Shown in pieces: positions 46,490-57,829 of a stretch of DNA of 64,000 nucleotides. This DNA is from Spinacia oleracea (lineage: Eukaryota > Streptophyta > Magnoliopsida > Caryophyllales > Amaranthaceae). The stretch spans positions 38,802,027 to 38,866,026 of the forward strand of contig NC_079491.1 in assembly GCF_020520425.1 (NCBI RefSeq). The letters are read 5' to 3'. Both the position numbers and the translations under genes were made by a program. Below the pieces are notes generated by a model. It made no database searches. It was not told where the DNA came from and was given only the letters and a program-made list of their open reading frames with translations. Each line of letters begins with the position of its first letter. Positions within the stretch are counted from its first letter, which is position 1.

Positions 46490-46957
46490 GCCATTGATAG
46501 CGAACTTCAGTCAATCCTAAGTAATAATACTTGGGAATTGGTTGATCTGCCTAGAGGTTGTAAACCCATCACCTGTAAGTGGATTTTTAGGAAAAAGTTG
46601 AAATCATGTGGGTCCATTGATAAATATAAGGCCAGGATTGTGGTAAGGGATTTTACTCAAAAACATGGCATTGATTATTTTGATACATACTCTCCTGTAA
46701 CTAAGATTGCAACCATTAGAACCTTAATTGCTCTTGCATGCATTCATGATCTTGTTGTGCATCAAATGGATGTGAAAACTGCATTTTTAAATGGTGATTT
46801 AGATGAAGAGATTTATATGGTTCAACCTGAAGGTTTTGTTGTTCCAGGTCAAGAAAACAAAGTTTGTAAACTGGTCAAGTCATTGTATGGGCTTAAGCAA
46901 GCGCCTAAGCAATGGCATGACGGAGATTGCATGGGCTATTCTCTAGAGCACCTATGA
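46490..46957 (+). pseudogene. Copia reverse transcriptase fragment
   Basis: In frame with the upstream polyprotein after the TAG. Motifs present are NNTWELVDLP, KPITCKWIFRKKLK, DYFDTYSPVTK, VHQMDVKTAFLNGDLDEEIY and KSLYGLKQAPKQWH, the N-terminal half of the Copia reverse transcriptase. After QWH the sequence becomes unrelated and stops at 46957, so the catalytic YVDD motif and all of RNase H are gone. The 280 bases from there to the second LTR hold no recognised domain. The copy cannot make its own reverse transcriptase. Confidence 0.93.
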
Positions 46958-47239
46958 GCATCCAGGTTATGGACGTGTGGCCAGTATAATGCGTCACTTT
47001 TATTGGCGGAGATTCAGAATATCATACATGTTCAATTGTGTGCTTTGAGTAATGAGTTTCTTACCCCCTATTAAGTTCAATACGAAAGTCACTTGGTAGG
47101 AAAGAGATTCTAGCTTGAATGTCACTAAGTGTCAATTCAAGTCGCAAGACATTGACACCTATTCAATTGTTTGTTTTGCCCAGAAATTCAATTCTTTTAC
47201 TTCTTTCTTTTTCTTCTCATCTTCGGACCTGTGGGGGAT

Positions 47240-47996
47240 TGTTGGAAATCCTAGTGAGAAAACAAAAAAAAATGAGTGGGAAAATGTGTGAATATGAAAA
47301 GTCCCACATGGGAAAAACACAAACCATATTCAATGTTTATATTTGGGGTTTTGAGGGAAACATTTGTTTAAGAAAGCATGTGAGTGGCATGGGTGGTCAC
47401 AACACACACACGCGCGCGCGCGCCGGGCCGGGCTCGGGCGAGGGCCGTGGGCCTTGGGCCTTGGGCCTTGGTACTTGGCGAATGCAGTTCGCGGGCGTGG
47501 GGTGGGTTTTGTGGGCCGGGTTATTCTTTTTGGTCAAGGGCGGTTTGATTAAATCAGAAGACTTAATCAACCCACTAACTTTGGAAATTGCTCCATTAAT
47601 CACGTCATTACTCCCCACTAGCCGTTTTATGACTGTTGCAGTTCCCCATTACTCCCGTAACTTCTCCACTAGCCGTTTTTTGCTGTTACAGCTTCCCAAA
47701 AGCCTCACTATAAATTCATCGTTCATTTCCACAAAAATATACAGAAACTTACAATCGATCTCTCTCTCAAATTCCTCTCTTTCTGGACAAATATTCTGGT
47801 CTCCAATCGGGGATTGTGAGTGCACATAATTCTCGGTGTCGTGTAAACCCTGGAGGGCAACCGCAAGCGTTCTACTGCATCGGAGGTAGCGCGGAATTGT
47901 CTTTTAGAGCGGTGGTCCGGCCACGGCACGACAATTGTTTCAGTTCGTATTACGCAATATCCAGTTAAGTCGTTCCAATTACTTATTTAGCTAACA
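47240..47996 (+). repeat. 3' LTR of Copia, short heptamer form
   Basis: 757 bp with only five heptamers. Its TATA motif (47709-47715) points towards the trihelix gene, so read-out transcription would be antisense to that gene. Confidence 0.95.
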
Positions 47997-48030
47997 AAAC
48001 TAACCAAAAACAAAGACTTGGTATATATGA

Positions 48031-49554
48031 TCAAGAACTAATACAAGACGGATTTGAAGGATGTTGTGGCTCAACACCAATCAATTCAATCTCTTTTTGT
48101 CTTAACAAAAGCATCATTCTTTCATTCTCAAGCCTTTTCCTCTCATTATCAATCTTTGTCTTGTCCATTTCTCTCTCCTTTTTGCTACTGAATTTCAGCC
48201 ATTTTAATCTTTGTTTTTCCAGCTCCAATGCTTCCATTTTATACTTCAATCCTTGTTCTTCCAATTTTACCAAATTCCTCTTCATCCATTGCTTCTTTTC
48301 CCATGTTTTTTTACTTCCGTCTTGCAACAAACATGTTATTTCTCCATTAAATTGTTGTAATGCCTGCGAGGTGTTTGACAAAATACCTCCAAGAGTTCTC
48401 GCTCTCTTTCTCGGGCCGCCTTCAAATTCGTGCTCCTCTTCCTCGTCCTCGAATTCATCTTCATCGTCTTCATCATCATCCTCATCATCATCGTCGTCTT
48501 CGTGATCCTCTGAGCGTAATCCCAGTTTGTGTGAATTAGGTGGAATTGCTGATGAATGTAAGCATGACTGCTGCTGATGATGATGATTTTGCCCCGCCTC
48601 TGCAACATTTACAGGGGATGATGCTGCTGCCGCCTCACTTGAGATGCCACCAGCTCCATGGCCACAACTATTATGATAAGCACACATTTCCCTAAAAAAC
48701 AAGTGCTTAGAATTGAGTAATTTCCTTACTTCTTCCTTGAATTTAGGAAGAATATCCATTGTATCAAGCAAACTTTGATTCTCCACAACTCTACAAGCAG
48801 TCCCTCTACCCAAAATATCATTCACCCTCTTATACCTCTTATTCAAATCGTTGAATTTATCCTCACATTGCTGAGGAGACACATAGAATCCCTTCTCCAT
48901 CATCGCCCTCGAAACCGACTTCCACTTCCCCTTCTTCTGCATCGACCCACCTCCACCTCCACCGCCGCTCCCGCCACTTGCTTTCTTCTTCTCGGAAACC
49001 ACCTCATTCCCAGCTTCATCTCCTATATAATAAACCGCCATGATCAACAATCTCACCATATTATCAGTCCATTTCATTCTTTGCCACGGAGATATGCTGC
49101 TTCCCCCTTTTCTTTTACCATCTAATGAGCTGTTTTCTTGATCATTTGCACAACCTGGTTCATCATCATCACTGTTTGTCAATTGGGTCATTTGAGTTTG
49201 GATTTTGGTTTTTTGACAAGGGTTTTGAATTTGGTTTGGGTTTGGGTTCGGGTTTAAGTTTGGGTTGGGGTTGTTGTATGATAAGTAATTGGTAGGTTGC
49301 TTCATTGACAATTGAGTATGCTGTTGTTGTTGTTGTTTTGGTTGTTGTTGTTTTGGTTGTTGTTGTTGTTGTTGTTGTTGTTGTTCATGCGATGGTTGTT
49401 GGTGGTGGAGGATGCTAAAGGCCGCCACTTTATGGGGTTTCTGAAGGTGGTGCTGGGTGTTTTGTGGTTGTGTGTGTAAGGGCATTTCTAAACCCAGAAT
49501 TCCAACCCCACCTGTATTTGAATACATTCTGCCTGACAACCCATTTCCCTCCAT
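48031..49554 (-). CDS. Trihelix transcription factor, SH4/At1g21200-like clade
   Basis: A single-exon gene of 507 codons. I start at MEGNGLSGRMYS (49554) because the 17 upstream codons are hydrophobic and look like 5' UTR. Order: a Gln-rich tract (about residues 57-78), an Asn-Pro repeat (95-107), a trihelix/Myb-SANT-like domain (about 156-290) with SPWQRMKWTDNMVRLL, KKGKWKSVSRAMMEKGF and SPQQCEDKFNDLNKRYKR, an acidic Asp/Glu run (351-375), a basic nuclear-localisation-like PRKRAR, and a C-terminal Lys/Glu-rich coiled coil (about 417-493). The domain matches the trihelix group of nuclear DNA-binding regulators that includes rice SH4 and Arabidopsis At1g21200. A Gly run sits in the loop between helices. 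The Copia element begins 34 bp beyond the stop. The frame is intact, so this is probably a functional host gene. Confidence 0.92.
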   Translation of the reverse strand: MEGNGLSGRMYSNTGGVGILGLEMPLHTQPQNTQHHLQKPHKVAAFSILHHQQPSHEQQQQQQQQQPKQQQPKQQQQQHTQLSMKQPTNYLSYNNPNPNLNPNPNPNQIQNPCQKTKIQTQMTQLTNSDDDEPGCANDQENSSLDGKRKGGSSISPWQRMKWTDNMVRLLIMAVYYIGDEAGNEVVSEKKKASGGSGGGGGGGSMQKKGKWKSVSRAMMEKGFYVSPQQCEDKFNDLNKRYKRVNDILGRGTACRVVENQSLLDTMDILPKFKEEVRKLLNSKHLFFREMCAYHNSCGHGAGGISSEAAAASSPVNVAEAGQNHHHQQQSCLHSSAIPPNSHKLGLRSEDHEDDDDDEDDDEDDEDEFEDEEEEHEFEGGPRKRARTLGGILSNTSQALQQFNGEITCLLQDGSKKTWEKKQWMKRNLVKLEEQGLKYKMEALELEKQRLKWLKFSSKKEREMDKTKIDNERKRLENERMMLLLRQKEIELIGVEPQHPSNPSCISS

Positions 49555-50478
49555 TATTATTATAAAAAAATTAAAAATATGTTTATTTTGGGGTTCAAAA
49601 CTCAAAACCCAGAAAAAGTATAAATTTGCACGGTTGAATGATGAAAATCTAGACTTTTCAGAGAGAAATTGAATAAAAAATCAGGTGGTTTTCTTGATGA
49701 TTGTGAATTGTGAAACCAAGGTTGGCTTTTAGAGGGAGAGAGAGAGCATAAATGGTTGTTTTGAAGAAAGGTGGTAGGACATAGAGTGACAGATAAAAAA
49801 AAAAGATAGTTAAAGAAAAGGAAGGAGGAGAAATACAGAGAGCGTTGTATCCTGTTTTTAGAAAAGTGGTTTCTGGTTTTTAATACACCGGGAAACTGCC
49901 CATGGTTTTTAAGTTGGGATATTAGTTGTACCGTTGTAGTGAAGGGATAGAGTCCACAGGTTTTACAAAGATAGTCTTTGGTAGAGCCACACTGTTTTTA
50001 TTAGTTGTTTTGGAAAACTACGGTCATGCTGGGTGGTTTTGGGATGTGATGACGTGCACTTTGAATTAAGGCCTTTGTAATCTATTGTTAATTACCATTA
50101 ATTTTTCCATTTAAAGAGAAAGTAGTACTTTTAAAGGTGAAATTAATTGTCAACCATCGTTAATCACCATTCATTAAGAGGGTAAATTCTAAAGGTATGT
50201 TCGTTATCATTTTTGTTTTATCGGTCTATGACGGTCGTTAAACTATAATCCCGTTTAACGAATACGTCTTTTATATGTTCTTTATCTTCATGTTTTAATG
50301 GTTTTAACGCCTTTTATAACGTTCTTTTAACGGTTTTATCTTGTGTCGTTAAGCCCGAATCCAATATTCTAGATTTTGCATCAAACTATATAACTCCCTC
50401 TATATTTATTTCAGAAATACACTTTTCTTATTCGATCATATTTTATTATTAGATACACTTTTTTTTTTGGCATGTAAT
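49555..50478. promoter_or_regulatory. Upstream region of the trihelix gene
   Basis: About 0.9 kb upstream of the start, AT-rich, with no ORF. On the gene strand a CT-rich run (complement of gagggagagagagagc, about 49732-49747) lies some 180 bp before the start, a common feature of plant 5' UTRs and core promoters. No convincing TATA box was found. Helitron-type sequence begins at 50480. Confidence 0.5.
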
Positions 50479-50479
50479 A

Positions 50480-50510
50480 TCTCTATTATATAAGTGAAGA
50501 GCTGAGGTTA
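50480..50510 (+). mobile_element. Helitron-type 5' terminus
   Basis: After A at 50479 the sequence reads TCTCTATTATATAAGTGAAG and then agctgagg, a form I know from plant Helitron 5' ends (TC start, no inverted repeat). Its likely partner is the 3' hairpin and CTAG at 60718-60745. The assignment rests on end motifs only. Confidence 0.5.
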
Positions 50511-50659
50511 TTATGCTAAATCCACTTTTGATGTCCCCTGGGATTAGACTAAACTACCTTCTACATAAAAATATTGTGTAATTATATTTACCTAAATTAG
50601 ATCATTATTAGTGGATGTGTATATATGTTATCCATGCAATGAACAAAACTCACGGATTA

Positions 50660-53600
50660 CAAAATCTTTTACGATGGAGTGGAAATGATAAAGGAGAGAT
50701 TGGACAGAGCAATGGCAAATGCGAGAATGTTGGATACCTTCCCGAATATGCAAGTATTACACTTACCTCGTACACACTCTGACCATGCTCCTATTATTGT
50801 CTCTTTATTTAATGATTATTGTTCGGGTCCATTTCCGTTTCGGTGTAAGGAAGTTTGGATAGAATACCCGGAATTTAAAGATTTTTTCGTTAAAAGTTGG
50901 AATAATGATAACAATGACTTCCTTATGGGTAGGAAAACGTTTCTAGCAGGTATTAAAAATTGGAATACTAATGTGTTTGGTAATTTACATCTCACTAAAA
51001 AGCGTCTTCTAGCTCGTATTAATGGAATTCAGGTTGCCTTAGCTAGACATCACTCTTCTTTTTTGATCAATCTAGAAAAAACACTTCTTAAAGAACTTAA
51101 TGATATTTTCCGTAAGGAACGTTTGATTTGGGCCCAAAAGGCTGGTATGAATTGGAAAAAATTTGGGGATTTTAATACTAGATACTTCCACTTAATGGCG
51201 AAAATAAGAAAAACTAGAGGAAATTTTTTGGCTTTGAAGGGTTTAGATGGGAATTGGGTTTCAGATACTCTGGCTTTAAAGAGCATGGCTAACACTTATT
51301 TTAGAAAGATGTTTCAAACAACCCATAATATGAGTAGGAGATTGGCTAATTTAAGTAGCATTAATAAGATAACGGATCAGGATAGTATTGCTCTGCTTAG
51401 GCCCATTACAGATGTGGAAGTGAAGATTAATCTTTTTCAAATGGACCCAATTAAAAGGCCAGGACCAGATGGGATCCAACCACTGTTTTATCAAACTTTT
51501 TGGGCTCAAGTTGGGCCGAGTATAGTAAAGTTCTGCAGCAATTGTTTTAGTTCAGCCACTATTCCAGAGGATATTAATGATTCCTATATAACTCTAATTC
51601 CTAAGTCAGATCAACCGGAAAGTATGTCGGATTTTAGACCAATAGGGTTGTGTAATACTATTTATAAATTAGTCACTAAAATTATCACGAACCGCCTTAG
51701 ACCCATTCTAAATAATTTAATAAGTCCGCTTCAATCAAGTTTTATTAAGGGGAGGGGTATTGAGGATAATGTGATCGTTGTAAAGGAAGTAGCACATCAT
51801 TTTCATAAATCCAGAAAAGGGAAGAATATAATGTCCTTGAAATTAGATTTAACTAAAGCCTATGATAGTCTTGAGTGGAGTTTCATTAGAGATACTTTAA
51901 TTAGCTATAATTTCCCATTAAAAATAATTGATTTAATAATGTGCTGCATCACTACTCCAAATATTGCTGTTTTATGGAATGGTGAAATCACGGAGAACTT
52001 TAGACCCTCAAGAGGCATACGGCAGGGTGATCCTTTGTCGTCTTACATTTTTGTTTTATGCTTGGATAGGCTATCTATGTTAATTGAAGAAAGAGTGGAA
52101 AGAGGAGAGTGGATTCCATTAAAATTAACTAAGAATATTTCTCTTTCTCATGTGTTTTATGCGGATGACGTCTTTTTATTTGGGTCAGCTACATCCCAAA
52201 ATATGGAGATTATTATGCAAACAATTGCTGATTTTGGGACTATGTCAGGTTTAAAAGTTAATATGAAGAAATCTTCAATTATTTTCCCAATTAAAATGAA
52301 TCATATTATCAGAAACACTATTGCTAATCCTTATGGGTTACGCATTTCAACTTGTTTTGGAAAGTATTTAGGAGTGGATATAAGGCCTAACAAATTAAAA
52401 ATTAACAATTATTTTGGACTCCTAGATAAGACTATGGATAGAATAAAGGGTTGGCAAGCTAAGTTGTTAAATATGGCGGGAAGGTGTACCCTTATTAAAT
52501 CAGTTTTAAATACCTACCCACTTTATACTATGCAAACTAATATCATTCCGAGTAATGTGATAGATAGAATAGAAAAGTCTTGTCGAAAGTTTTTATGGAA
52601 CAAAGTGGATAGAACTAGATATCTCGCCCGTATTTCTTGGAATAAAATCACAATTCCGATGGGGTTGGGGGGCTTGGGCATAAAAAAGCTAAAGGAATGG
52701 AATATTTGTTTTATGGCAAAGTTGGGCTGAAAATTATTAACTTCGCCGGAAAAATTGTGGGTTCGCATTTTCAAGGACAAATATGTTAAAAATGGATCCT
52801 TTTTTGATTGTATGTCAAACCCAGGGTACTCTCCGATATGGAGGGACATTTTAAAAGGTCGGGATCTATTAGAAAAGGGAATAAAAATTGGAATTGGGGA
52901 TGGGAAGTCTACTTCACTTTGGTATCACCATTGGGTCGGGTCTGGACCATTGTATAAATTAATAAATAAGGATATTCCGGATGCGGTGGGACATTTGTAT
53001 GTGTGTGATATTATAAAAAAAAGGAGCCTGGAATTTTCAGAAAGTGGCCCATATATTGCATGATCCTATTAAAACTGAAATTCTAGCTACACCATTGGCC
53101 AAAGTGTCCCAAGGCAAAGATTTCTACACTTGGGTTGATTCAAAGAATGGAAATTTTAGTATTAAGTCAGCTTATTTCCTCCTTTGCAATTCCTTTTCTG
53201 ATTTCCCTTACGGCTCTAATATTAAAGTATCTTGGAAATCTCTGTGGAAAATTCCTTCACCATTCAAGTATAGAATGTTGTTATGGAATTGTGTACACCA
53301 AATCTTGCCAGTTGCAGATACCTTATCAAAATATATATATTCCATTTCTGGACAATGCTGTAGATGCTCTTTTGCTACAGAAACTCACCTGCACTTATTT
53401 TGTGATTGTGGGGATTCTAGCATCCTTTGGAATTTCATTTTCCAACGTATTTCAGTAGCCAGGGAAGTGTGCTTACATTCTTTTTTTAATTCCAATTGGC
53501 AACAATGGATGCAGTATAATCTTAGTTTAAGCAAGGACTGGAAAGTGGTTTTCATTGTGGTTGTGTGGCATATTTGGAAAGCTCGCAATAGAGCAGTTTT

Positions 53601-54652
53601 TGACTTGAAAATGATCAAGCCATTCTCTGTTTATAATGCCTTCTATGTGGACTATAGGGAAACTAACTCAATGGTGCAGGCTAAGGTTGCAGGTAACTGG
53701 TTGCAGAAGGCTCCAGCTTGGAAGCCTCCAGCTCCTGGTTTTTTGAAACTTAACATTGATGGCAGTTGGAAAGAGAAAGATGAAGCTGGGGGTGGAGGTG
53801 TTTTTAGAAGCGAAAGAGGGAACTGGTATATTGGATTTGCAAGCAAATACAATGCCATTACTCCACTTGCAGCAGAACTGTACGCATTAAGGGAGGGTCT
53901 TCAGATGGCACTAGATTATGGGGTGCAAAAACTCGAAGTGGAGACTGATGCAGAATTGTTGATTAAGCTTTTGACAGCTATGGAAGACTATTATCATCAT
54001 GAGTTAGCTCCAGTTATCAAGGATGTGGCTTGTCTTATGACAAGGTTTAGTTCTTTTTCAATCACTCATCTCCCCAGGTTGTTCAACAAGCTCGCACATT
54101 GTTTGGGACAATATGCAATATCTATGGCATTGGGTCATAAAGTTTTTCTCAATCCACCACCGTTCACAGATGTGGTGTATCAGACACAACTCAAACAGGC
54201 AAAGGACAGTTTGAAGGAGATGGGGAATCTTCATCTGGAGCACAGAGCAAGACACAGGTTATTGATTTGGAGATCCCACCACCACCAGAGACAGTGCCGT
54301 CCACAACAATAACAACAGAGATTATGTTTGGTACAATCCCTACCAAAGTCACAACCCAGTTGGTCAATGTCAAAAGGAAATCGGAGGCACAGCAAGGACA
54401 GTCGTCGAATGTTAAGGAATGAGTTGGGTGTTTTAGTGTTCCTCCTTTCTTCTTTAGATGAAATCGTTTAAAGGGCAAATAGTTAGTAGAGGGGGACCTG
54501 TTTTTTGGGTAGGAATTAGGATTCGTAATCTATCTAGCTTTTACTACTACGGGCTACAAGTTTTTGGTGTTCCGCCCGTAGCTTTTGTAAGATGGGATTG
54601 TGCTTTCATGTTTTAATATAATATAATATCTTCTCTTTTGCGTAAAAAAAAA
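50660..54652 (+). mobile_element. 5'-truncated L1-type LINE
   Basis: A non-LTR retrotransposon with ORF2 domains in order but no ORF1 and only the last part of the endonuclease. It ends in an A9 tail (54644-54652) after an AT-rich 3' UTR. 5' truncation is usual for LINE insertions. I found no convincing target duplication around it. Three lesions interrupt ORF2. It lies inside the span between the Helitron-type ends. Confidence 0.9.
50679..54312 (+). pseudogene. LINE ORF2: endonuclease end, reverse transcriptase, zinc-binding, RNase H
   Basis: The frame opens with the endonuclease C-terminus (ERLDRAMANARMLDTFPN, THSDHAPI). Reverse transcriptase follows with GPDGIQPLFYQTFW, DFRPIGLCNTIYKLVTKI, KLDLTKAYDSLEWSF, the RGIRQGDPLSSYIF motif and catalytic FYADD at about residue 494. 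A TGA at 52728-52730 replaces the Trp of KLGW. The frame continues to the A8 run at about 53013, where a shift moves it to the frame starting MAHILHDPIK at 53044. That part contains the RT zinc-binding domain (WKSLWKIPSPFKYRMLLW, CCRCSFATETHLHLFCDC) and an RVT_3 RNase H (LKLNIDGSWKEKDEAGGGGV, ETDAELLIKLL), as in plant L1 elements. The product would copy its own RNA into the target site; the lesions make it inactive. Confidence 0.9.
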
Positions 54653-55511
54653 GAGTATAGAAAGAAGCAAGCTGCATCAAAATAAATAAATTCACACGAA
54701 ATCAAAACAATGTACAGGAATTAAAGACCATCAAAATTGGAAATCCATAGCTGAATACACAACAAATCGGTAATTGAAAGGTCATAATTTGATGAAATGA
54801 TCTCCTAAACTGATAACTGGATGCTTATTCCGACAAATTTCAACAAGATGCAGAGGATTCGAGTCTCTTTGAGAGGAAAAAAACGGAAGAGAGGTAGGAA
54901 TTATTTGTCACCATTTTCTATCATATCCTCCAACTTCGTTGATGTTGCTGGTGTTGTTGTTGTGTTGTTATCACCAAAAGGTTGAGAGCGACGAAGAGGT
55001 GAGAGAAATACAGTAAACGAATGTGAATGTTGGTGTTTTTTCTCCAACTTACATATGTCTTTCGAGTTATACACGGGCATACCGCTTACGGTCCTTAGGC
55101 CTTCCCTCGGCTTGGGTGTACGGCTGTACGTGCATGACCTTATTGTTTTATAGAATATATTTATTAAGTAAATTTGGGTTTGAGTAATTTGGTGAAAGAA
55201 TATTTAATTTAATGATATTGATAAATAATATGTGTAGTTTTGGGTTTCATAACGGACGAAAATAAGATAAGTTCCGTAAGATTGAAGGTCGAAATGAAGA
55301 GCATAAAGACAATCACATATGTACACACCAAATTCATGTCTCCCCTTAAGGGCCGATGACGAAACCATTAGCCTAGCGCCAAGATTGGTACAGCTCCGAG
55401 TGGATGTCCCAATTGCTAAATATTCTAAGTCCAACCCCCAAGTCCGTTCCCATTCCGGAACTTGGTAAAAAATTCAAATCCTAAAAAAATATTTAAATTT
55501 CAAGTACAAAC
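54653..55511. other. AT-rich stretch, no gene recognised
   Basis: Between the LINE tail and the LTR-like unit. It contains a short gttgttgttg run near 54950 and scattered short frames without recognisable motifs. Nothing further is supported. Confidence 0.5.
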
Positions 55512-57829
55512 TGTAATACCCCGAAATTTTAAACTCGGTTTACTAAAATTAAAAATATTTATTAACTTGATTTCGTTTTAAATAAATTACGAATAATCGA
55601 TTTCGTTATTTTAATCGTTTTTACGATTTATTTTAAACGATAAATTTATAAACGAAAATTATTTATTTTTCGTTAACGATAATTTTTTTATAAGAAATTA
55701 TTTTAATTAAACATTTCTATTTTTAGCAATTTCTGAAAATTACAAACAATTTCTAAATTTTGCCTAATATTGTGAAATTATTAAAATATCCCTCAAGAAC
55801 AAAAAAAAAAAAAAAAAAAATATCCATTTTTGCTTTATTCCCTTGCTCTCCACGTATAAACCAGGAAGTCAAGGCTTCCTTCCTTCCCACAATTCAGTCC
55901 AAATGCAGATACTTGGACCCCAAGCACACTTCCTTGTTCATCACACTTCTCATATACAAATTCAGAAATTAAGATGGAATTTCAACAACAAACCAAATAC
56001 AATTTCAATTTCAATCTCACTCCTTGATTTTCTGTGATTCAATCCAACCCCCACGGGTTGGATCTTCGCACGGACTTTTACTCACTTGAAACTTGTAACT
56101 ATTTTTTTGAGGGAGAAACTACAATTTTTCAAACAAATGATAAGTTACATTAAGCACAATTGCACAAGCTGCTATTATAATGCTTAAAAGAAAAAATAAC
56201 GGCAATCTACACGAATGCATATATTTACAAAGAGAATGCCAATTTAAACCCGCAAACGAATGGTTTCATCTAAGATGGACCAATAATTTTTCTGTCTAAA
56301 ATTGTAGAAAATAGTCTCTCATAACTGAAACCATTTTCCAAAAATTTAAAATAGTCTATCATCACCCCCTTGTTTAACATGGTCCCTTTTCACCTTATAA
56401 TCCAATCCTTTGATAGAATATCTTATTGTTGAATTCTGCACATTGATTTCAATAATAATTTATCAACTATCAACTGCTCATATATACATATAAATGAAAT
56501 TCAACTTAAAATAGAGTGAAACAGATAGAAAGTCACCAGAGATCTCGAGGCAATCGAGAACGTCCAATTGTGCCTTGATAGTTTGGGATGAGAAATGCAA
56601 TCCAAGTGAGTATCTGAAAGTGAGGTACTTATAAGGGATGTTGAATTTGTAAGGGATGTTATTAGTTAAATGACAAACTCATTTCAGTTACATTGGAAGG
56701 GAAGGTGGAGGGAGAAGATGAGAAGATTAGGAATTGAAGAAATTAATTAATTAATTCATTGAATTAAATTGAATTAAATTTGGAGGTTATAGAAGCGGAA
56801 AGGGAGGATTGAAGACCACGTGTCTTCAAAATGTTACTGCTTACGTGTCCGCCACATGTCTTCAAAATGATGTTGCTTATGTCTCCTTAAAATGGAGATG
56901 GTTATGTATTTTAAATACTAGGTATTGATGAGTAATGGTAGAAATCTTAGTTTAGCTTTTGTAAAATAAAATTTAAAACTTTGGTATCAAATGAATAAGA
57001 AACGTGTAACAGTAGGAATTAAGAAACTTTTGGGCTTTTTAAAAAAAAACAATAAAATGGGCTTTTAACACGGTGCAACATCAACCAGAGATGTTGCCGG
57101 CAAGGTGGACTCGGCAATAGGAAGCAGGTGGCACCGAGTGGGAGGTGGTGGCTGGATTTGACGGCAGAAGGTGGTGGCTCGGCGGTGGCCAATGGGTGGC
57201 TCCGCGGTGGTAGAACGGAGGAGAGAGAAAATGGGTATCCATTAATGGTGAAAAACCAAGGAAATAAATAGAGAGGGCAAACAAATTAAGCTTGTAATTA
57301 AATACAATCAGAATATTAATTGGTTTTTAGCTTGAAGAACATTGGAGTTTCAATGGCTATTTATAGGAATTTCTTAACATGGTGAGTCATGGAAGAAGAT
57401 GAAGAATTTAGACAATTGTCAATCAAGTTATCTGGGTTTTTGACACGCATAGAGAATGAGAGTGAATTGCCATGAACTTGGACAGATTTCATGAAGAAAG
57501 AGAAGTCAAAACTTCTGTTGGCTCAAGTGTATAATTACACGTATAAAGAAGGAGAAAGAGAATTGAATTTTGGTCCTTTAATTGACCAAGGGCATAAAAT
57601 GTAATTTCAGAGATTAAAATGAATAATCAGATTTTGGAGAATAAAAGTTGGCTTAAAAGAGAAAACTCATGTATGAAAATAAATTGGGCTCAAATAATTC
57701 TTATTATGTCACAATAAAAAAGTTAGACATAATAATATATTTAAAGTAGATCGGAAAAAAAGGACGTAATTACGTTAGTAATCGTAATTACCGAATAATA
57801 AAACAAGCTTAAAAATACGGGGTGTTACA
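55512..57829. mobile_element. Solo-LTR-like unit with chromovirus-type ends
   Basis: It starts TGTAATACCCCGAAATTT and ends ATACGGGGTGTTACA, 2318 bp. Both ends fit chromovirus LTR termini, and the terminal 12 bases are near-inverted copies. No primer-binding site or polypurine tract adjoins and no coding domain lies inside. The 5-base flanks (caaac and gatca) do not match, so a simple solo-LTR insertion is not proven. The interior holds an A20-type run near 55800 and a GC-richer block at 57090-57230 whose short frame I do not trust. Confidence 0.6.

Larger units (their letters stand above)
43022..47996 (+). mobile_element. Copia retrotransposon with both LTRs and AAACT duplication
   Basis: LTRs at 43022-44015 and 47240-47996 start TGTTGGAAATCC and end TTAGCTAACA. 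The flanks are aaact at 43017-43021 and aaact at 47997-48001, a perfect 5-bp target duplication. A polypurine tract (tgtgggggat) precedes the second LTR. gag-protease-integrase is intact up to a nonsense codon; reverse transcriptase is truncated and RNase H is missing. The LTRs differ at about eight positions that I counted besides a large repeat-length difference. No tRNA-type primer-binding site is present after the first LTR. Confidence 0.95.

Noticed and set aside
48161..49125. Plus-strand Ser/Leu-rich ORFs over the trihelix gene
   Set aside because: Shadows of the acidic and Gln-rich codon tracts of the minus-strand gene.
57081..57284. 67-codon Pro/His-rich minus-strand ORF in the LTR-like unit
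   Set aside because: Open because of a local GGTGG/GGCGG-rich patch; no domain and no supporting context.
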